A DNA stretch of 64,000 nucleotides from Burhinus oedicnemus (GCA_008921705.1 VFFE01007601.1:2733419-2797418); one strand, 5' to 3'. Positions 48,060-60,600 are shown, counted from the stretch's first letter. The notes: generated from the sequence alone by a model not told the origin. Program-made: numbers and translations.

Positions 48060-50480
48060 GGTAATTTACAGTGTATGTATAAATATTATTTCAATCGGGA
48101 GGGGTTTTTTTTTTTCTCATTTAAACGTACAAGGGCAAGGGATCTCGTGTCAGGCATTTCATGGTGCCACCCGAGACCACAGCCCTGAGGAGCTGCCGTA
48201 CAGGACTTCTTCACCCCAACAGTATTTAGAGATGGTCACAAAGATACCTCCCCTTTTTGCAAGACCGGTGCACGATTAATAAGAGTCTCTTCTTCCCTAA
48301 GTAAACAGCATCTGGTTTTCCAGAACCAACCCCACACACGACGTCCAAAGGCCCTGCACCCACGTGCCATGTCAGCGGAAATCCAGTCACGCTCATCAAC
48401 GGAGCCCAGCGTCAGGCGACGCCTGCCGGTACGTCATTCTGGCGGGATACAAAAAGAATTGTGGAAAATTTGCTGGGCGTGAAAAATCCGGAGTATGTTT
48501 CACTGCTAGAAGCAGCAATTTCTCTGTGGAACACACAGCCTTTTGGAATCCAGAGCACCACATAAATGCCATTTTATTTTATTTAATAAAAAATAAATTG
48601 AAAAAACTACCATAGCAGACAAGCTGTTAAGTGAAAACAGTTGCATTTACTATAGCAGATCAGGTAAAGTGAGCAATGGCAGCTTTCCTGCAGGAACTTC
48701 TTAAACATAACAACAGAAAAGCAAGTTAAAAAAACTGAATAATTTGGGTTGGAAGGGACCTCAGGAGTGTATCTAGTCCAATCCCCTACTCGTGGCAGGG
48801 CTAACTGATGTTAGATCAGATTGCTCCTTTGTTTTGGCTAATTTACTTTTATATACATATAAAACGAAACACATATGCTGTGTACCTATAAAACACAGCA
48901 ATGATTTCTTCTTGGATGACTTCGAAAACAAAATGTGCTGCATAGGTTTACTTACAAACATTAATTGGGAGCTTTATTTCAGAGCAAGTTGTTTTTCTCC
49001 TTATTCTTTCCAGGTAATTGGAATTTCAAAAATCACAAATGCAAATTTTGGGGTCCTAGAAAATATCCCTTGAAACCTTTTTACAGATCCTTAAAAACAA
49101 CACTGGGATCTTAGAGAAAATCAATCTGCAAACCATTCAGAGCTCACAACCATAAACCTTTGGATTTTCATTATTTTGGGAAAGCTAATACTGCTTCAGA
49201 TAATTAAACATTAATATCCTAACCATCACCTCTCAAGCAGTGAGTCAGATGAAGGCATATGCCTTTAAAAACATTATTTAGGTGAGAGCATAAACTAGAG
49301 TAGGTTGTGGAGAGAACTCATGGCCTCAGCTTTAACCTCCAAATGATATTTTCAAGGCAAAAATCTAGCCATTGCTTTGCTCATAATATGCTGTGCATTC
49401 CATATTGCTAAAAATACATTAAAAAATCAGGTGTGGAATAGAGATAAGCAAAAATTGTTCATTTTCAGAATGCAGTGCCACGCAACACTCACTTGCTAAC
49501 TGCCATGCCACCCAAGTCTGAGCTTTGCTTTCAGAAATGCTGCTTTGCCACTCCTGCTCCTGGTTCTGCAGCTGAGCGGGAAAGTTCACCCAGCCTTGCT
49601 GCTCTGTAACGCAGTCACTTCAGTGCCCAAATGCTTCTTATTTGGTCTTCTCTCCTAGTTATTTACAGGCAACTGCAGAGACACCAGTGTACTCTGGCCC
49701 CAGTCTTTCTAAGATTTATGCTTCTGCTTTGCTGTACACTTTGTCTGCAGTTCCACGGACGTTAATTGTATGAGGCTTTGTGTGTCCCACCAGACCTGGC
49801 AGAATTTCAGCTGATTTCACCTTTTATTCTGGACATTTTTTTCAGCACGACTGAAATCAGGTTGAGAAAATCAAGCCTGGTTAGCGGAATTCTTCCTTAA
49901 AGGCAGGCAAAAAGGATTTTTTTGTACTTAGCTAGACTCCTCACAGCTTTAGTCCCTGCACTGATGCTTAGACAGTTCTGGCTTTTATGTACCTGTACTT
50001 CGGGCAAATTTTCATCTAAACAGTATTTTATCCCAAAGAGACAGCCACAGATACTTAGGGAATGATAATGACAGAACACAGAGAGAGCCCCTTCCCCAAG
50101 TCATCTGCATTCGTATTAAATAAGAATGACTGAATTACTGTAACTCTTAGCCAGCCATAGCTCTCATTTGGCATGTACAAATGCTGAGGTAGACAATTTC
50201 TGAGTGAGAGAACTTATCATCTGAAATATAGACAGTCATACACAACAGCCTTCTCTTCTGCTGCAGACATAAACTGCATTGCAGAGGCAGAAGCAGAATT
50301 TGGCCCGTATTTTCAAAAGGCTGTAGTTCTGGCTTTTGTCTCATGCTTTGGTATCTAAGAAATTGTAATTGCTCAATTTCCAGGTGACGTTTATTAATCA
50401 TACATAGCATTTTTATAGCTTTGCCCACCGGAGGGGCATACAATCCTATGCTTTCTCCTTCAACTAAAAAACTGTGAGCA
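48060..50480. other. Intergenic DNA between CCDC186 island and the retroviral remnant
   Basis: This is AT-rich sequence with a CR1 fragment near 48.74 kb. No splice-flanked coding segment or RNA gene was recognised on either strand. Confidence 0.6.
48738..48828 (-). mobile_element. CR1 LINE 3'-end fragment
   Basis: The plus strand reads AATTTGGGTTGGAAGGGACC, then TCTAGTCCAATCCCC and GATCAGATTGCTCC. This is the reverse complement of a CR1 3' region, so the element is on the minus strand. About 90 bp are recognisable. Confidence 0.85.
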
Positions 50481-50589
50481 ACTCCACTCTTAAGGGAGAA
50501 CAACAAGGTGGCTGAAACAGCAGAGGTGCTGAACACCCCACACTCCTGCTGTACCAAACACTGCAAACTTAATAGATATTTGCAAGCAG

Positions 50590-51735
50590 CTGCACACCCA
50601 TGGATGGCAGCACTAAATGTAGAAGACACATTATTTATGGTTCCCTTGAAGAAAAAGTTTGCTTTCACTTGGGAGGGAATACAAGATACCTTTAATAGAC
50701 TTCCACAGGGGTATAGACATTCACCCACAACTGCTCATACTGCTCATACTGTACTTGCTGAACTTTTACAGCCTCACTCCCTCAAGATGTGAAGTTGTTC
50801 CAATACATAGATGATATTCTGACTGGAGGAACTTCTTCTGAGAAGGTGGGGGAAGTGGCAGCACCAGTATGGCAAGCACTAAATAAAGCACAAAGTGAGA
50901 TTCTACCCAGAAAATGTCAGGGACCAAGTAAAGAAGTAGAATTTTAGGTACTTGGCGGACGCAGGCAGTGCAGTGATTAATCCAGATACCTTAAGAAAAA
51001 ACAAAGAGCTGTAAATGCCCCAATCAAGGAAGGCGTTACAACAATCAATGGGAACTTCAGAATATTGGAAGAAGCATGTGTTTGCATTTTCTATAGTTTC
51101 CTGTCCATTATACTCACTCTTAAGAAAGGCAAACCCTGGGAGTGGAAACTGGAATATAAAAAGGCAGTCAAAACTCTAACTGAAGAATTAAACACGTATC
51201 AGTCACTGGGACCAGTACACCCCTGTGACCCTATTATAGCCAAATGGGGTTTCATCGAACATGCTACTTGCTGTAACGTGCTCCAAACTGGCCCTGATGG
51301 GCCCAAAACACCTTTATTGTTTAGCTGAACCACATTTAAAGAAACAGAACAATGATACTCTGAATGGGAAAAGGGACTTTCATCTTTAGTCTGAGCAGTT
51401 AAACAAGTTGAGAAAATAAATCAGGGACAACCTGTGCAAACTGGAGGACTATTTAATTTACTAGAAGCAATCCTCAAGGGGACTGCTCCCCCAGGAGTTG
51501 CACAAAACCCCACTACCAGAAAATGGTAAGCCTGCCTAACAGGAGTTGCAGAAAATCCGCAATAAGTGAAGGACACACTAAGGTTTCCAAATTGCAGATG
51601 CCCATAAACACTGACCCTTTAGCATTACAACCACCTTTAAAACCTTCACCCATTCTGAATGCACTGCCCTTCACTGAGGGTACACCAACAGAAAACATTT
51701 GGTTTACGGATGCTTCAGCAACCCTCAAACCCTAA
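50590..51735 (+). pseudogene. Retroviral pol remnant (reverse transcriptase to RNase H-like)
   Basis: One frame (to about 50792) carries a motif-A-like VEDTLFMVPL and LPQG (50700-50711). The catalytic YIDD (50804-50815) is in a different frame, so a frameshift lies near 50780. A stop follows at about 50946. A later frame (51065-51328) resembles the connection region, and WFTDAS near 51700 looks like the start of an RNase H domain. A 9-bp tandem duplication (ACTGCTCAT) lies near 50735. Non-functional. Confidence 0.8.
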
Positions 51736-51779
51736 CAATGCTGTTTACCCCCATTTCGGTCTTGTGATATATTGCCTCA

Positions 51780-52922
51780 GTGGGAAAGAATTAATGAAAG
51801 GGACTACCAATTGATTCTGGATGCACTTGGTGTAGCCCAAAATAATGCTTCTCTAGCTCTTAGTTGTATCCAAGCTCAACTGTGGATGCCATCTATGGTA
51901 GCAGCAATTAGAAGGTGAAGAGGGCACCTTACCCACTGAAATTCAAAAGATAATTTCAGATAACGCAACTAAATTTGAGAAAGAATTCCAATCCTGGTGG
52001 TATTTAGTCAATTTTCCTTATGACCCCATGAACAGTGAGGCCACAGCTTTTGCCTTAACCGTATGCAATGCTTAAATATATACCATACACCAAATCATTG
52101 CATTAGGATCAAATCACAATGGAAGTGTACTCTATCCATTAGAGTCTGGGCCCAATGAAATGGAAACAAATGGCAAACTGTCAATGTTAACACACGCGTT
52201 GTATGGAACAGCAAGGATTTATTTGTGAGAGTAACACTGTAAAATTGCCTTGACACTGAACAAAATGTTTGTCATTTTGAAATGCATCCCAGTGAAACCC
52301 CTGAAACAGTACTTGTATATATTGGAAAAGGACGTTTGTATGAGAACCGTTTGTGATTTTATAGTTGTAGATAACATCACTGTAGATACAAGCAATCACT
52401 CAAATATTTGTAACTTTACTGATGTTATGGGATGTGACTTTATTTATTCAGCTCCTGTTACGTCCTATCAATTGTTACAATCTAACTATGCGTTAAGATT
52501 TATTGCCTATCACCATCAGAATGAATCTTACAATGGTGAAGAAACTACAACACAATGACCTGTGTCAGCTGCTAGAACAAGTCTGAAACAACAGACACAA
52601 AACTCCAATCACCGTTCATCACGATACCGAAGAGATACACGGTGTCTTGGAAAGAGTGAAGAAGGATGAAGAATACTACTGGTGGGAAACTCTTCTGGGA
52701 TAGTCACCAACAGCAATGGGAATGTTTAATCTTAAACTTCACCCAATTGTGATTTTACAGACTCTACCTTTAATATGTTTATTGCTTCTAATTCTGTTGC
52801 ACATAAAGTTTTGGTACATGATAAAACAAATAACCCAACTTCAACTAACCAATACACACAAATCAACAAACAGCAGTGCTTCACTGCCTGTACCACCACT
52901 CTGTGAAAGTAAGATGAATTGA
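51780..52922 (+). pseudogene. Retroviral envelope-like remnant
   Basis: Broken frames after pol carry several N-glycosylation sequons (for example in 52370-52440) and, at about 52740-52820, a strongly hydrophobic Leu/Ile-rich segment followed by basic residues, as at the end of a transmembrane envelope subunit. The longest intact piece is 52250-52558. In-frame stops occur between the pieces. Assignment rests on position just before the LTR and on this character, not on a database match. Confidence 0.55.
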
Positions 52923-52941
52923 CTGTAGTCATGGGGTGGAG

Positions 52942-53651
52942 TGTGGCGGTGTGCTCCACCTCCCCATTTACACCATACCCACCACTGGGGGTCACAATAG
53001 CAGCATCCAGCTTATGCTGGACTTTGGGAGACAGTTGGAAACATGGTAGCCAAAGGCTGGCTGGAACAGGGACCTAGATGTCTCGCTGGTATGCAAATAT
53101 GACTGTAGGTCAATCATCTTACTCTATGGCAGACAGCTCAGAGCCTGTTGAGCTCTCCTGAACAACAGTGGGCTGCAAGCAAGGATCTCCCCTTGAGTAG
53201 GGATGCCTCTCAAGGTTCCTCCTTGAGGGTGAGAGAATCCTTATCATGTCAGATACTCTGTTAAGTGAACTGGGAATAAGCACGCTGAAATTTTGAAATC
53301 TTAGTGAAGTGATATAAAGGAGTGATTGCGCATATGTAATCCTTTAGACATAAACTGTTGACCAAGTCTGGGACTAGGATTTGATCCAGCCACACCTAGA
53401 CTCCTCTCTGGAAAGGAGTTTAGAAAGCAAGGGGGTCCTTTCTGAACCTCATGACTCAGTGGGAGGGTCTCCCTGGCAGTTTTGTATGACACTGTCCTCT
53501 ATGCAGTAAATAAACAAGTGTACCTTGCCATCAAATCTTGTTAAACCACTGTCGCATTTACCACTGAACTTTGTTAACTCACTGTTTTATATCAATAAAG
53601 TATATTGTTGCTTCTCTCTTATGAGTGAAGTGCGTGACTCCATCCATGACA
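52942..53651 (+). repeat. 3' LTR of the endogenous retrovirus
   Basis: The LTR starts TGTGGCGGTG just after a short purine-rich stretch (GGGGTGGAG) and probably ends CATGACA, giving TG...CA ends over about 710 bp. It has a TATAAA at 53313-53318 and AATAAA signals at 53509-53514 and 53594-53599, in LTR order. The right edge is approximate because no 5' LTR or target duplication is available for comparison. Confidence 0.65.
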
Positions 53652-56390
53652 GGCTGGCATTGCCGAGGAGGAGCTGGGAGCAGAGTCCAGGTTGCCTGAC
53701 TCCCATCCTCTGCATTCGTCACAAGGCCGGTCTGTTATAATGTAATTACTGCAGGCTGATTTGATTCCTGTATTTCACATCACAGCAAGATTACATAAAA
53801 AGTTACTGTTTTCTTCATTAGGAATTGCTTTCATTGTCTAACTATTTTATTCTAAGCAAGTACAGTTTGCCAGGTGTCTTCAGGGAGCACCATCCACAAA
53901 GCCCCAGGAGCCCTGTCTTCCCTCCATGTGTCAGGTAGGGACAGCAGCACTGCTGAAGCTGCAGTCCCAGTACTAAGGCCTTGCCACCGCTGTCGTGTCT
54001 GATGCATGCACAGTATAGTTAATCCTAAGTGTGACTGTGATTACACAAGTGCTCTGATTAAGTTATACCTGGAAAAAAACTATTTTCATTATATGTTGTT
54101 TGGACTGTCCTTTCAAAGTTCAGCATGTAGCACAGTGGTGTCCCAGCTAGTTCCTAGGCACTTAGACCCTACAAATTAGAGCTAATGACACACTGGTACA
54201 GTTATTACAGAACCTACATGTAGGCAAGCTCAGAGCTCTTGCTAAAAATTGTAGGCAAGACACATCAAGCTCCCACAGCTCCTGTGATGTGGCTCCTGTC
54301 CAGCCTCCATGCTAACAGCCCTCTCCCCAGTTCCCTCTGACACTCCTTGGCATTTATCTTTTTCCACTGCTACAGCCAGGCCTCTACTGCTGTCATTTCC
54401 TGCCCTTTCTTCTTGCAGTACCCTGAGGCATGGAAAGTCCCAAATGACTGACATTTAAGAACCAAAAACAATGAAAACATTTGCCCTGGCTCAATCATTC
54501 TTTGCAACTTGTAACTGCAAGAAAACTTTGTGCCACTTCACGTGCTGATGAAGTTCTGTCTCCAGAGCAATACTTGATTTTCCTTTTCATTGCATCCTGT
54601 CAATATACTTCCAGCACACTCTGTAGTGTTAATTAGTGTCATTTCAAAGGACTGTTCAAACTGGCAGCATTATTTTGATTCAGCAGGCCTTGGGGATCAA
54701 AATGGCTAGCCAGCTAAATGTACTAGAAAAGTGGATATTTTAAGTCACAGTCTAATTTTTTTTTTTTTTTGAGAGGTTTGAATGACAGAAAAGTATTTCT
54801 TAATGCTTCACTGGTATTAGTGGTTCCTAGGCACGAGGATTATTGGTTTAATCTTGGGGACAGAGGAACAAGGTGCAGGGAGGTAATGGAGCCTGCACAA
54901 CCGTAATTGCCCTGTCTCCCCACAACCTCCCGTGTGTGCCTACTCTGATACACAATGCTAGGAAATTTGGCAAATGGATTTCCTGAAATCCCACCTAACC
55001 CTACCTAATTTCTCCTCCTTCTTTCAGAGCACCCTCCGATACTGTCAGCTTCTACTCAGATTGCAGCTGAGGGCTGAAGTTCATTGGAGCCAGGAAGAGT
55101 CTCTCCTCTGACTTTGATAGGTAGTATCTAAACCACCTAGAAAAAATTCAGCAAACCTTTGATGCGTTGTTCCCTTTTCTTCTGAGAATGCTTAGCAGGG
55201 AACAATAGTTTGGCAGACAGGATCCTAGACTTAAACAGGGAAGACTTAGACTGAAATGCTGTCACAGCCAGACTCCAAATGACTTTAAGGCAAAACAGCT
55301 GTGCTTCAGTTTCTTCTCTGTGAACAGAGATAATTATTCCCTGCACCACAGAACTTGTAAGAATAAAATCCATCACTGATTTTATACACTTTAATAATAA
55401 CTACAACAGTGTAGGCACTAAAATAGACCAGATTCATTTATTTTTGGTGAAAGTTTAATTGCACAGCACTGGGAACAACTGAAAGCACATCTAAGCAGTA
55501 GCGTAACTGCAGTAGTGTTGAGGATGAAGTATGTTTTCCAGTGTAGATAGAGACATGAGGAGGGGAAACAAAGGTTAAAAGAAGAAACAAGGAAAACACC
55601 TTGTATAGAAAAAAAGAGAAAGGGCAAATGAAAGCAGAGAACAGGTTGGAAATGGGAGATGAAGTGATGTATTTTCTAGGCTGCAGGGCAAAATTAAATT
55701 ATTTTAAAATACAAATGCATCAATTTGATGTATCAAATTTCATCATTCGTGCATAGACCTTACAATCACCTTCTGACTTTGTATGAAACAAGGTTGTCTA
55801 ACCGATGTCCTGAGAGAATTATCGTTTTATTGCAGAAATTGCAGAAAGCACCTATACACCCTTCCTGCTGAACTACGAACATCCGGCCCGAGATGTGGGT
55901 ATGCCTGCTGCTGTGCACCACTGACAGGCCGAGGCAGGAGAAGCTGCTCAAGCACAGAGTTCTGAGTATAACCTTTAGTTTTTCTGAAATTAAAAGCGAA
56001 GAGCAGTGCTACTCATTGCTCTCTGTAGGTAGTATTTTGTAACTCTTAATCTTTTTGCATCGGTAAGAGCAGTACAGTACATGGATCCCCAAGGAACGCC
56101 ATGGGGTTACTAGTGCAACCATGGATGTTTCACTGTCTCTCACCAAATTCTGCTGAAGACAGAGTGAGAAAATCAGTACTGCTTTTGAGTAATAAAACAA
56201 AAGCAGTCTCTTGCAACACGCCAGGTGTAACACAATTTATAACTCACACATTTTTGGCCAGGGCTCTGACAACGATGCTGTAGCTCCACGTGAAAACAAC
56301 AGCGTTCTAGCTCTCAAGCCTTGGGACAGGCGACATGACCAGAGTGGCACCCATGAGGAGGTGACAATGATGGCGCCCACCCACAGCCGG
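53652..56390. other. Intergenic DNA upstream of the TDRD1 island
   Basis: I see no gene, RNA or clear transposon here. There is an 18-nt-scale T tract near 54760 and otherwise ordinary AT-rich sequence. Confidence 0.6.
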
Positions 56391-56498
56391 GTGTCTCCTC
56401 AGCGCCTGTACCTGCCGTTTCCTCACTCAGGCCGCCGCCACGCGTGTCGCTCTAAAGCACACCGTGCCAGGGGTTGCTCCGCTCGCTCCTCCCAGGGT

Positions 56499-56509
56499 AA
56501 GATGGCGGC
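56499..56509 (+). promoter_or_regulatory. TDRD1: YY1-type site in the TDRD1 island
   Basis: AAGATGGCGGC matches the long form of the YY1 site, which often lies just downstream of start sites and points in the direction of transcription, as here. It overlaps a possible splice donor (AGG|GTAAGA at 56496/56497). Confidence 0.5.
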
Positions 56510-56555
56510 GCAGCCGCGGAGCGCCGGATCCCGCCGGCTCCCGCCGGCCGGGCAG

Positions 56556-56561
56556 CACGTG
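56556..56561. promoter_or_regulatory. TDRD1: E-box CACGTG in the TDRD1 island
   Basis: This is a perfect palindromic E-box, the kind bound by MAX/MGA or USF. It stands 29 bp before the E2F6-type GGCGGGA. Confidence 0.5.
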
Positions 56562-57583
56562 CCCCCGCCCCGCCCACGGGCCGCCGCTGGGCGGGACGAG
56601 CGCGGCGCGACGGCGGGGAGGGCAGAGCCGCAGAGAACCGTCGTTCCCCTCCGAGGGCCGGTCCTTCCTCTCTAGCCGAGGAGTCCTGGAGTGAGGGGCC
56701 AGCCCGGCCTCCCGTCTGGCGCCACGGGGGCGGGGGGGACTCCCTGGGGGCGAGCACTGCCCTGAGGGAGGGAGGGAAGGGACTCGGGGCGGGCGGGCGG
56801 CCGAGGGTCTGGCGCCCCGGCCTTCGCCGGCAGCGGCCGAGCCTTGGCTGGAGGCTGTGGGGTGGGGGTGTTTAATTTTATTCTGAGCTAATTAAAATAG
56901 CATGTAGCGGTACTGCTCGTTTGCAGTTGTGAAGGCTCGTTTCTGGTCGAGTTGATTGCAGCGTCAGTTCGTGCAGCCAAAGACTGCTCTGCTTTATTTG
57001 CAAGTTCATTTTAATTCGGTTTCTCCCATATGGTGTAGCAAGAGAGTGTTCTTGTATTTAAAACAATTATATTGCAGGTTGACATTGGGAAAGCAGGTGC
57101 CAAAAGCTTGTTTTGGCAGAGCCCGGGGCAGTGGTTGCCCCTCAGGCGATGGCGCTGCCCATTCAACCTGGTGGGTGTCCCAGGGCCTTCACCGGCGGCC
57201 GCCCTCCCAGTCGCCTGGAACCCATCGGAGCAGCTTATGCTTCAGTGTAGGGGGCGATTTATCTACACCAGAGTGAGGTCTCCTCAAGAGAGGTGGGGCC
57301 TTCGTGAGTCCAGTGAGCTTAAGGTGCAGGTTGTGACAGGCCTCCTGCTCCTCAGTGCTCTCCTCTCCTAAAGGACTCTTCGTCGGTTGTTTTTAATCTG
57401 AAGTGTTCATTGTGGAAATCTTTAACGCAGAAAGCATTTTACTTTTTACTGTACAAATTAAAGAAATAGTAGAGAATTAGCCTTCCAAAACTGATGCTTA
57501 AGTATAGCTTCAGAACATGACTTTAAAATATTTTAATACTTGTGTGCCTGCCTGAATTAATCTTTAAATCCATGCTTTTGTAG

Positions 57584-57650
57584 TTACCTGGCCTACAACC
57601 ACCTTTTGTCGTACAGCCACCTTGCGTCGTACTCTGATGTGAACATCTAC
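57584..57650 (+). other. TDRD1: Candidate 5' UTR part of TDRD1 first coding exon
   Basis: A TTTTGTAG acceptor ends at 57583. A second possible acceptor (TACAG) ends at 57616. The segment contains two imperfect 18-bp tandem copies at 57595-57612 and 57613-57630. Which acceptor is used is unknown. Confidence 0.4.
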
Positions 57651-57684
57651 ATGATGGCAGAACCGCTTCATGTGAAGAGCAAAG
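57651..57684 (+). CDS. TDRD1: TDRD1 coding exon 1 (start codon; residues 1-11)
   Basis: ATG ATG begins [11 protein letters not shown], and the exon ends AAAG|GTAATA with one base of codon 12. MAEP resembles an internal MTEP of the mammalian protein. The start is chosen because it joins in phase to the next exon. It is the least certain exon because it is so short. Confidence 0.7.
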
Positions 57685-60600
57685 GTAATAAAGTTGTAGG
57701 TGGAGGTTAAAGCAGCAGAATCACAACTGCAGACTTCCTGTTGAAAAGCTCTCAGTTTTGAGGCTGAAGTTCTGAAATAGCTAACAAAAGTAAGTATTTT
57801 GTGGACAAACAGTACAGGGTGTTTTTTGCCAAGTGTTGAAACTATACAGAAAGTTTTAACTGCAGCACAAGTGCAATAAAGGAGAGACTTTGTCCAAAGT
57901 TTGACAAAGGTATCTTGACTTTGTTCTTCTGTAATTGTGTGTATGCTTGATTATTGATAAACATCATCAGTATGAGCATGGCTTATAAATATAGCTAACT
58001 CCTAATTATCCAAATTGCATGGGCTGGAATGTCTTAAATAATTGAAGAAACAGCATAATTGGAGTACTGGGGAATTTGGCGCAGATACGTGCAGTGGGAG
58101 TTGGAGTTCCTTTAGCAGTGTTTCTTGCCTTCGTCAGTGCCTCAGTACTGTCTGATCCATGTTCTCTTTTACTCCAGATAGGCAGGGAAGGGGGGGAAAA
58201 GGCTTGAATCTGGGAGGTCTGAGATAGCTTGGTATGCAGCCATCTTGGGTCTGGAGTGTACATGAAACTTGATTTTGTGTTAGGCAAGAGTTTTAGTTTA
58301 GGCAAAGTGTACAAGATTAACTTGCTTCCAGATGGGGAAAAAAGGCCACGTAGGCTCTATGTTGGCTTAGTGGAGAACTAATAAGCCTGCCAGACTGGAC
58401 CAAGCTCCGAATGGCATGTGTAGTCTCCAACTGAAAAAAGTTCTTTGTGAGTAAATGAGTTGCCCATCTATAAAAACATAGTTCCTAGTATATTGGTATG
58501 CAGGCTTAGCTGAATGTTTGTCTTGTAAGAGTGGTTTGATAAACTCACTGGAAAGGCCACAAGGCTTTTAAGGCACTCATTGGAAAGTCAAAATCTCTTG
58601 TTTCAGAGTACTTTGTTTCTGAATACTTCTTGATGTGACAAAACTATGCATAAGTATAAACTTAACATAGGCTACATGATCAACAGTATTGAAAGAAACT
58701 TTTTCTGTTTTGGCTACTGTAAAATTGCTTATTCTGAATTTTTCCCCTATGGATGTTGGAAACTATGTAAATTTTTTTGTTCCTGCTGAACAAATTTAAT
58801 TGAAACAAATTTATGGATGGAGAATGTTAAGACTTATATTGAATGATAAGCACAGAGTGGTAAAACTGTTGCTTTAATAATATCACTGACAGTAGGTTTG
58901 AATAAACATAGTATCGGAGTGATAACAAGAAGTGACTTCCAGAGTGTGACATGGTCCTAGCATCTCCATTCGCTCAAACATGCTAGCAGAATAGTAGGAG
59001 TAGATAAGAGCCTCATGTCTTCCTACAAATACTCCATAACACATGTATACATTGGCATTGTTAATCATAAGCCTTTGCAAATACTTCTGCTTCTAGGAAG
59101 TTCCATGGAAGGCATAACTGGTAGAGGGAACTTGCTGTTGACAGCTGCAGCTGATAAAGGAAATACTGTGAGTTATTGCACTTCATAATTGCCCCAAATA
59201 CTCTGAACATTTCTAGACAGTGGAAAAGACCAGCATGTATTGCTCCTTCTAGAACTTTGACACATTGTCTTTCTTTGTTGTCACGTTTTGGTATACTAGA
59301 ATATTTTTACCCTAATGGGCAGCTTTTTTCTGTTAAGAATCACTTAAGATTTTCTTCCACAGGTGTCACGTTCTGATTTGATTCATGAGAAGCCGAAGAA
59401 ATTGCAATATTCCTCTGAAAATGTTTTCTGTATTGGCTATGAGAAGAGTCTCTTTAGTTCATTAGTATCACCCCCTCAAATGAGGACTTGCCATCATTGT
59501 GGTCTGTTTGGTAAGTGCCTATCATCCTGTAGTTTGTGATGCATAGTATATTTATCCGTGAAACCAGATGAGAAGGTTTATTTAGAAATGTCTTTAAATG
59601 GATGTATGTTTTTATCTGTCAGATGCTGCAAGTATAGTGACTATTCAGAACATAGTTGGAGTTACAGAACTGATAAACAGAAGAGAGCATCTCCTTAATG
59701 AAAAATGTTTTTGGTTGATTTTTTTTTTTTCCTTCTTAAATATAGAAGGAATTTGGGACATCTTGGGCAGTAATGTCCGATAGCTATATGTGAATACAAA
59801 TACCTATTTGTATGTGCTTAGAACTGTAGTGGAACTGTCTTGTAAAGCAGTTATTTAATAATACATGGAGTCTGTATCTTAACAGCTGTTGTCTCTTCTG
59901 ATGTAGATATTTCTCTCTGACTTTCGTTGTTTTTTTTTTTTTTTAGGATCCCTCAGATGTTCCCAATGCAAGCAAATATACTATTGCTCTGCAGATTGTC
60001 AGAAGAAAGATTGGTCAGCACATAGTGTTGTATGCGAGCCAGTTAAACAGAAGTAAGTTTGTTAAAAGTTCTGCCAAATAATCTTTACTGAAAGACAGTA
60101 TCCCTCCCAATACAACTTAAATGAACGTGTAAAGGCACTATTACAGTAAAATATGTTGCCTGTTCTTAGGCCAATATTACATTACTTCATACTTGTCAGA
60201 AAACTCAGTTCTGCTGTTTTAGAAGGGTGACTTGAAAGATATTTTTTGAGTTTTTGAGGTGTTCTGTAGTGTGATTTAAAGCAAAAGCATTATTTTTACT
60301 TGCGTCAGAACTATGTGAGCATGCAGTAAGAATATCAGCTTATCACATGACTATTATTGCTGTTGATGATGTAGGGAAGGGAGGACAAATGAGACTGTGC
60401 TTTTCAGCAGTGGCATGGTTAATGGATTGCATTTAACAAACTCTGAAGAGGCACCCTTTGAATCTAACTGTAGCCTCAGTGAACTTCATGGATATTTTGT
60501 CTTCAATGAGCTCAGCTCAATTAGAAGAAGTTGTCTCAGCCAGGCCGTTCTCTACCTGCTCATTATTGCTTTTTGACATTCTAGTTTAGATGCTCAAGAG

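Larger units (their letters stand above)
50500..53651 (+). mobile_element. Decayed endogenous retrovirus, 5'-truncated, with 3' LTR
   Basis: Remnants run in the usual order: reverse transcriptase, connection/RNase H-like, envelope-like with a terminal membrane segment, then a 3' LTR. No 5' LTR, gag or protease was found. The left edge is set only by where pol similarity becomes readable. Multiple frameshifts and stops break every gene, so no product is expected. The element has the same orientation as TDRD1, whose CpG island begins about 2.7 kb downstream. The retroviral class cannot be assigned without a search. Confidence 0.85.
56390..56870 (+). promoter_or_regulatory. TDRD1: CpG island and promoter region of TDRD1
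   Basis: This is a compact GC- and CpG-rich island about 0.8 kb before the first coding exon of TDRD1. It contains a YY1-type AAGATGGCGGC (56499-56509), a palindromic E-box CACGTG (56556-56561), GC boxes (from 56563), an E2F6-type GGCGGGA (56590-56596) and a MYB-core AACCG (56636-56640). The transcription start is not directly visible. Confidence 0.75.

Noticed and set aside
47299..48060. 253-codon plus-strand open frame in the CCDC186 CpG island, with several others on both strands
   Set aside because: GC-rich DNA has few stop codons. The translations are Pro/Arg/Gly/Ala-rich, overlap in several frames and match no family. There is no splice-supported structure.
50147..50728. 193-codon minus-strand open frame
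   Set aside because: Its right part is antisense to the reverse transcriptase remnant, and the left part has no recognisable domain. It is most likely a chance frame.
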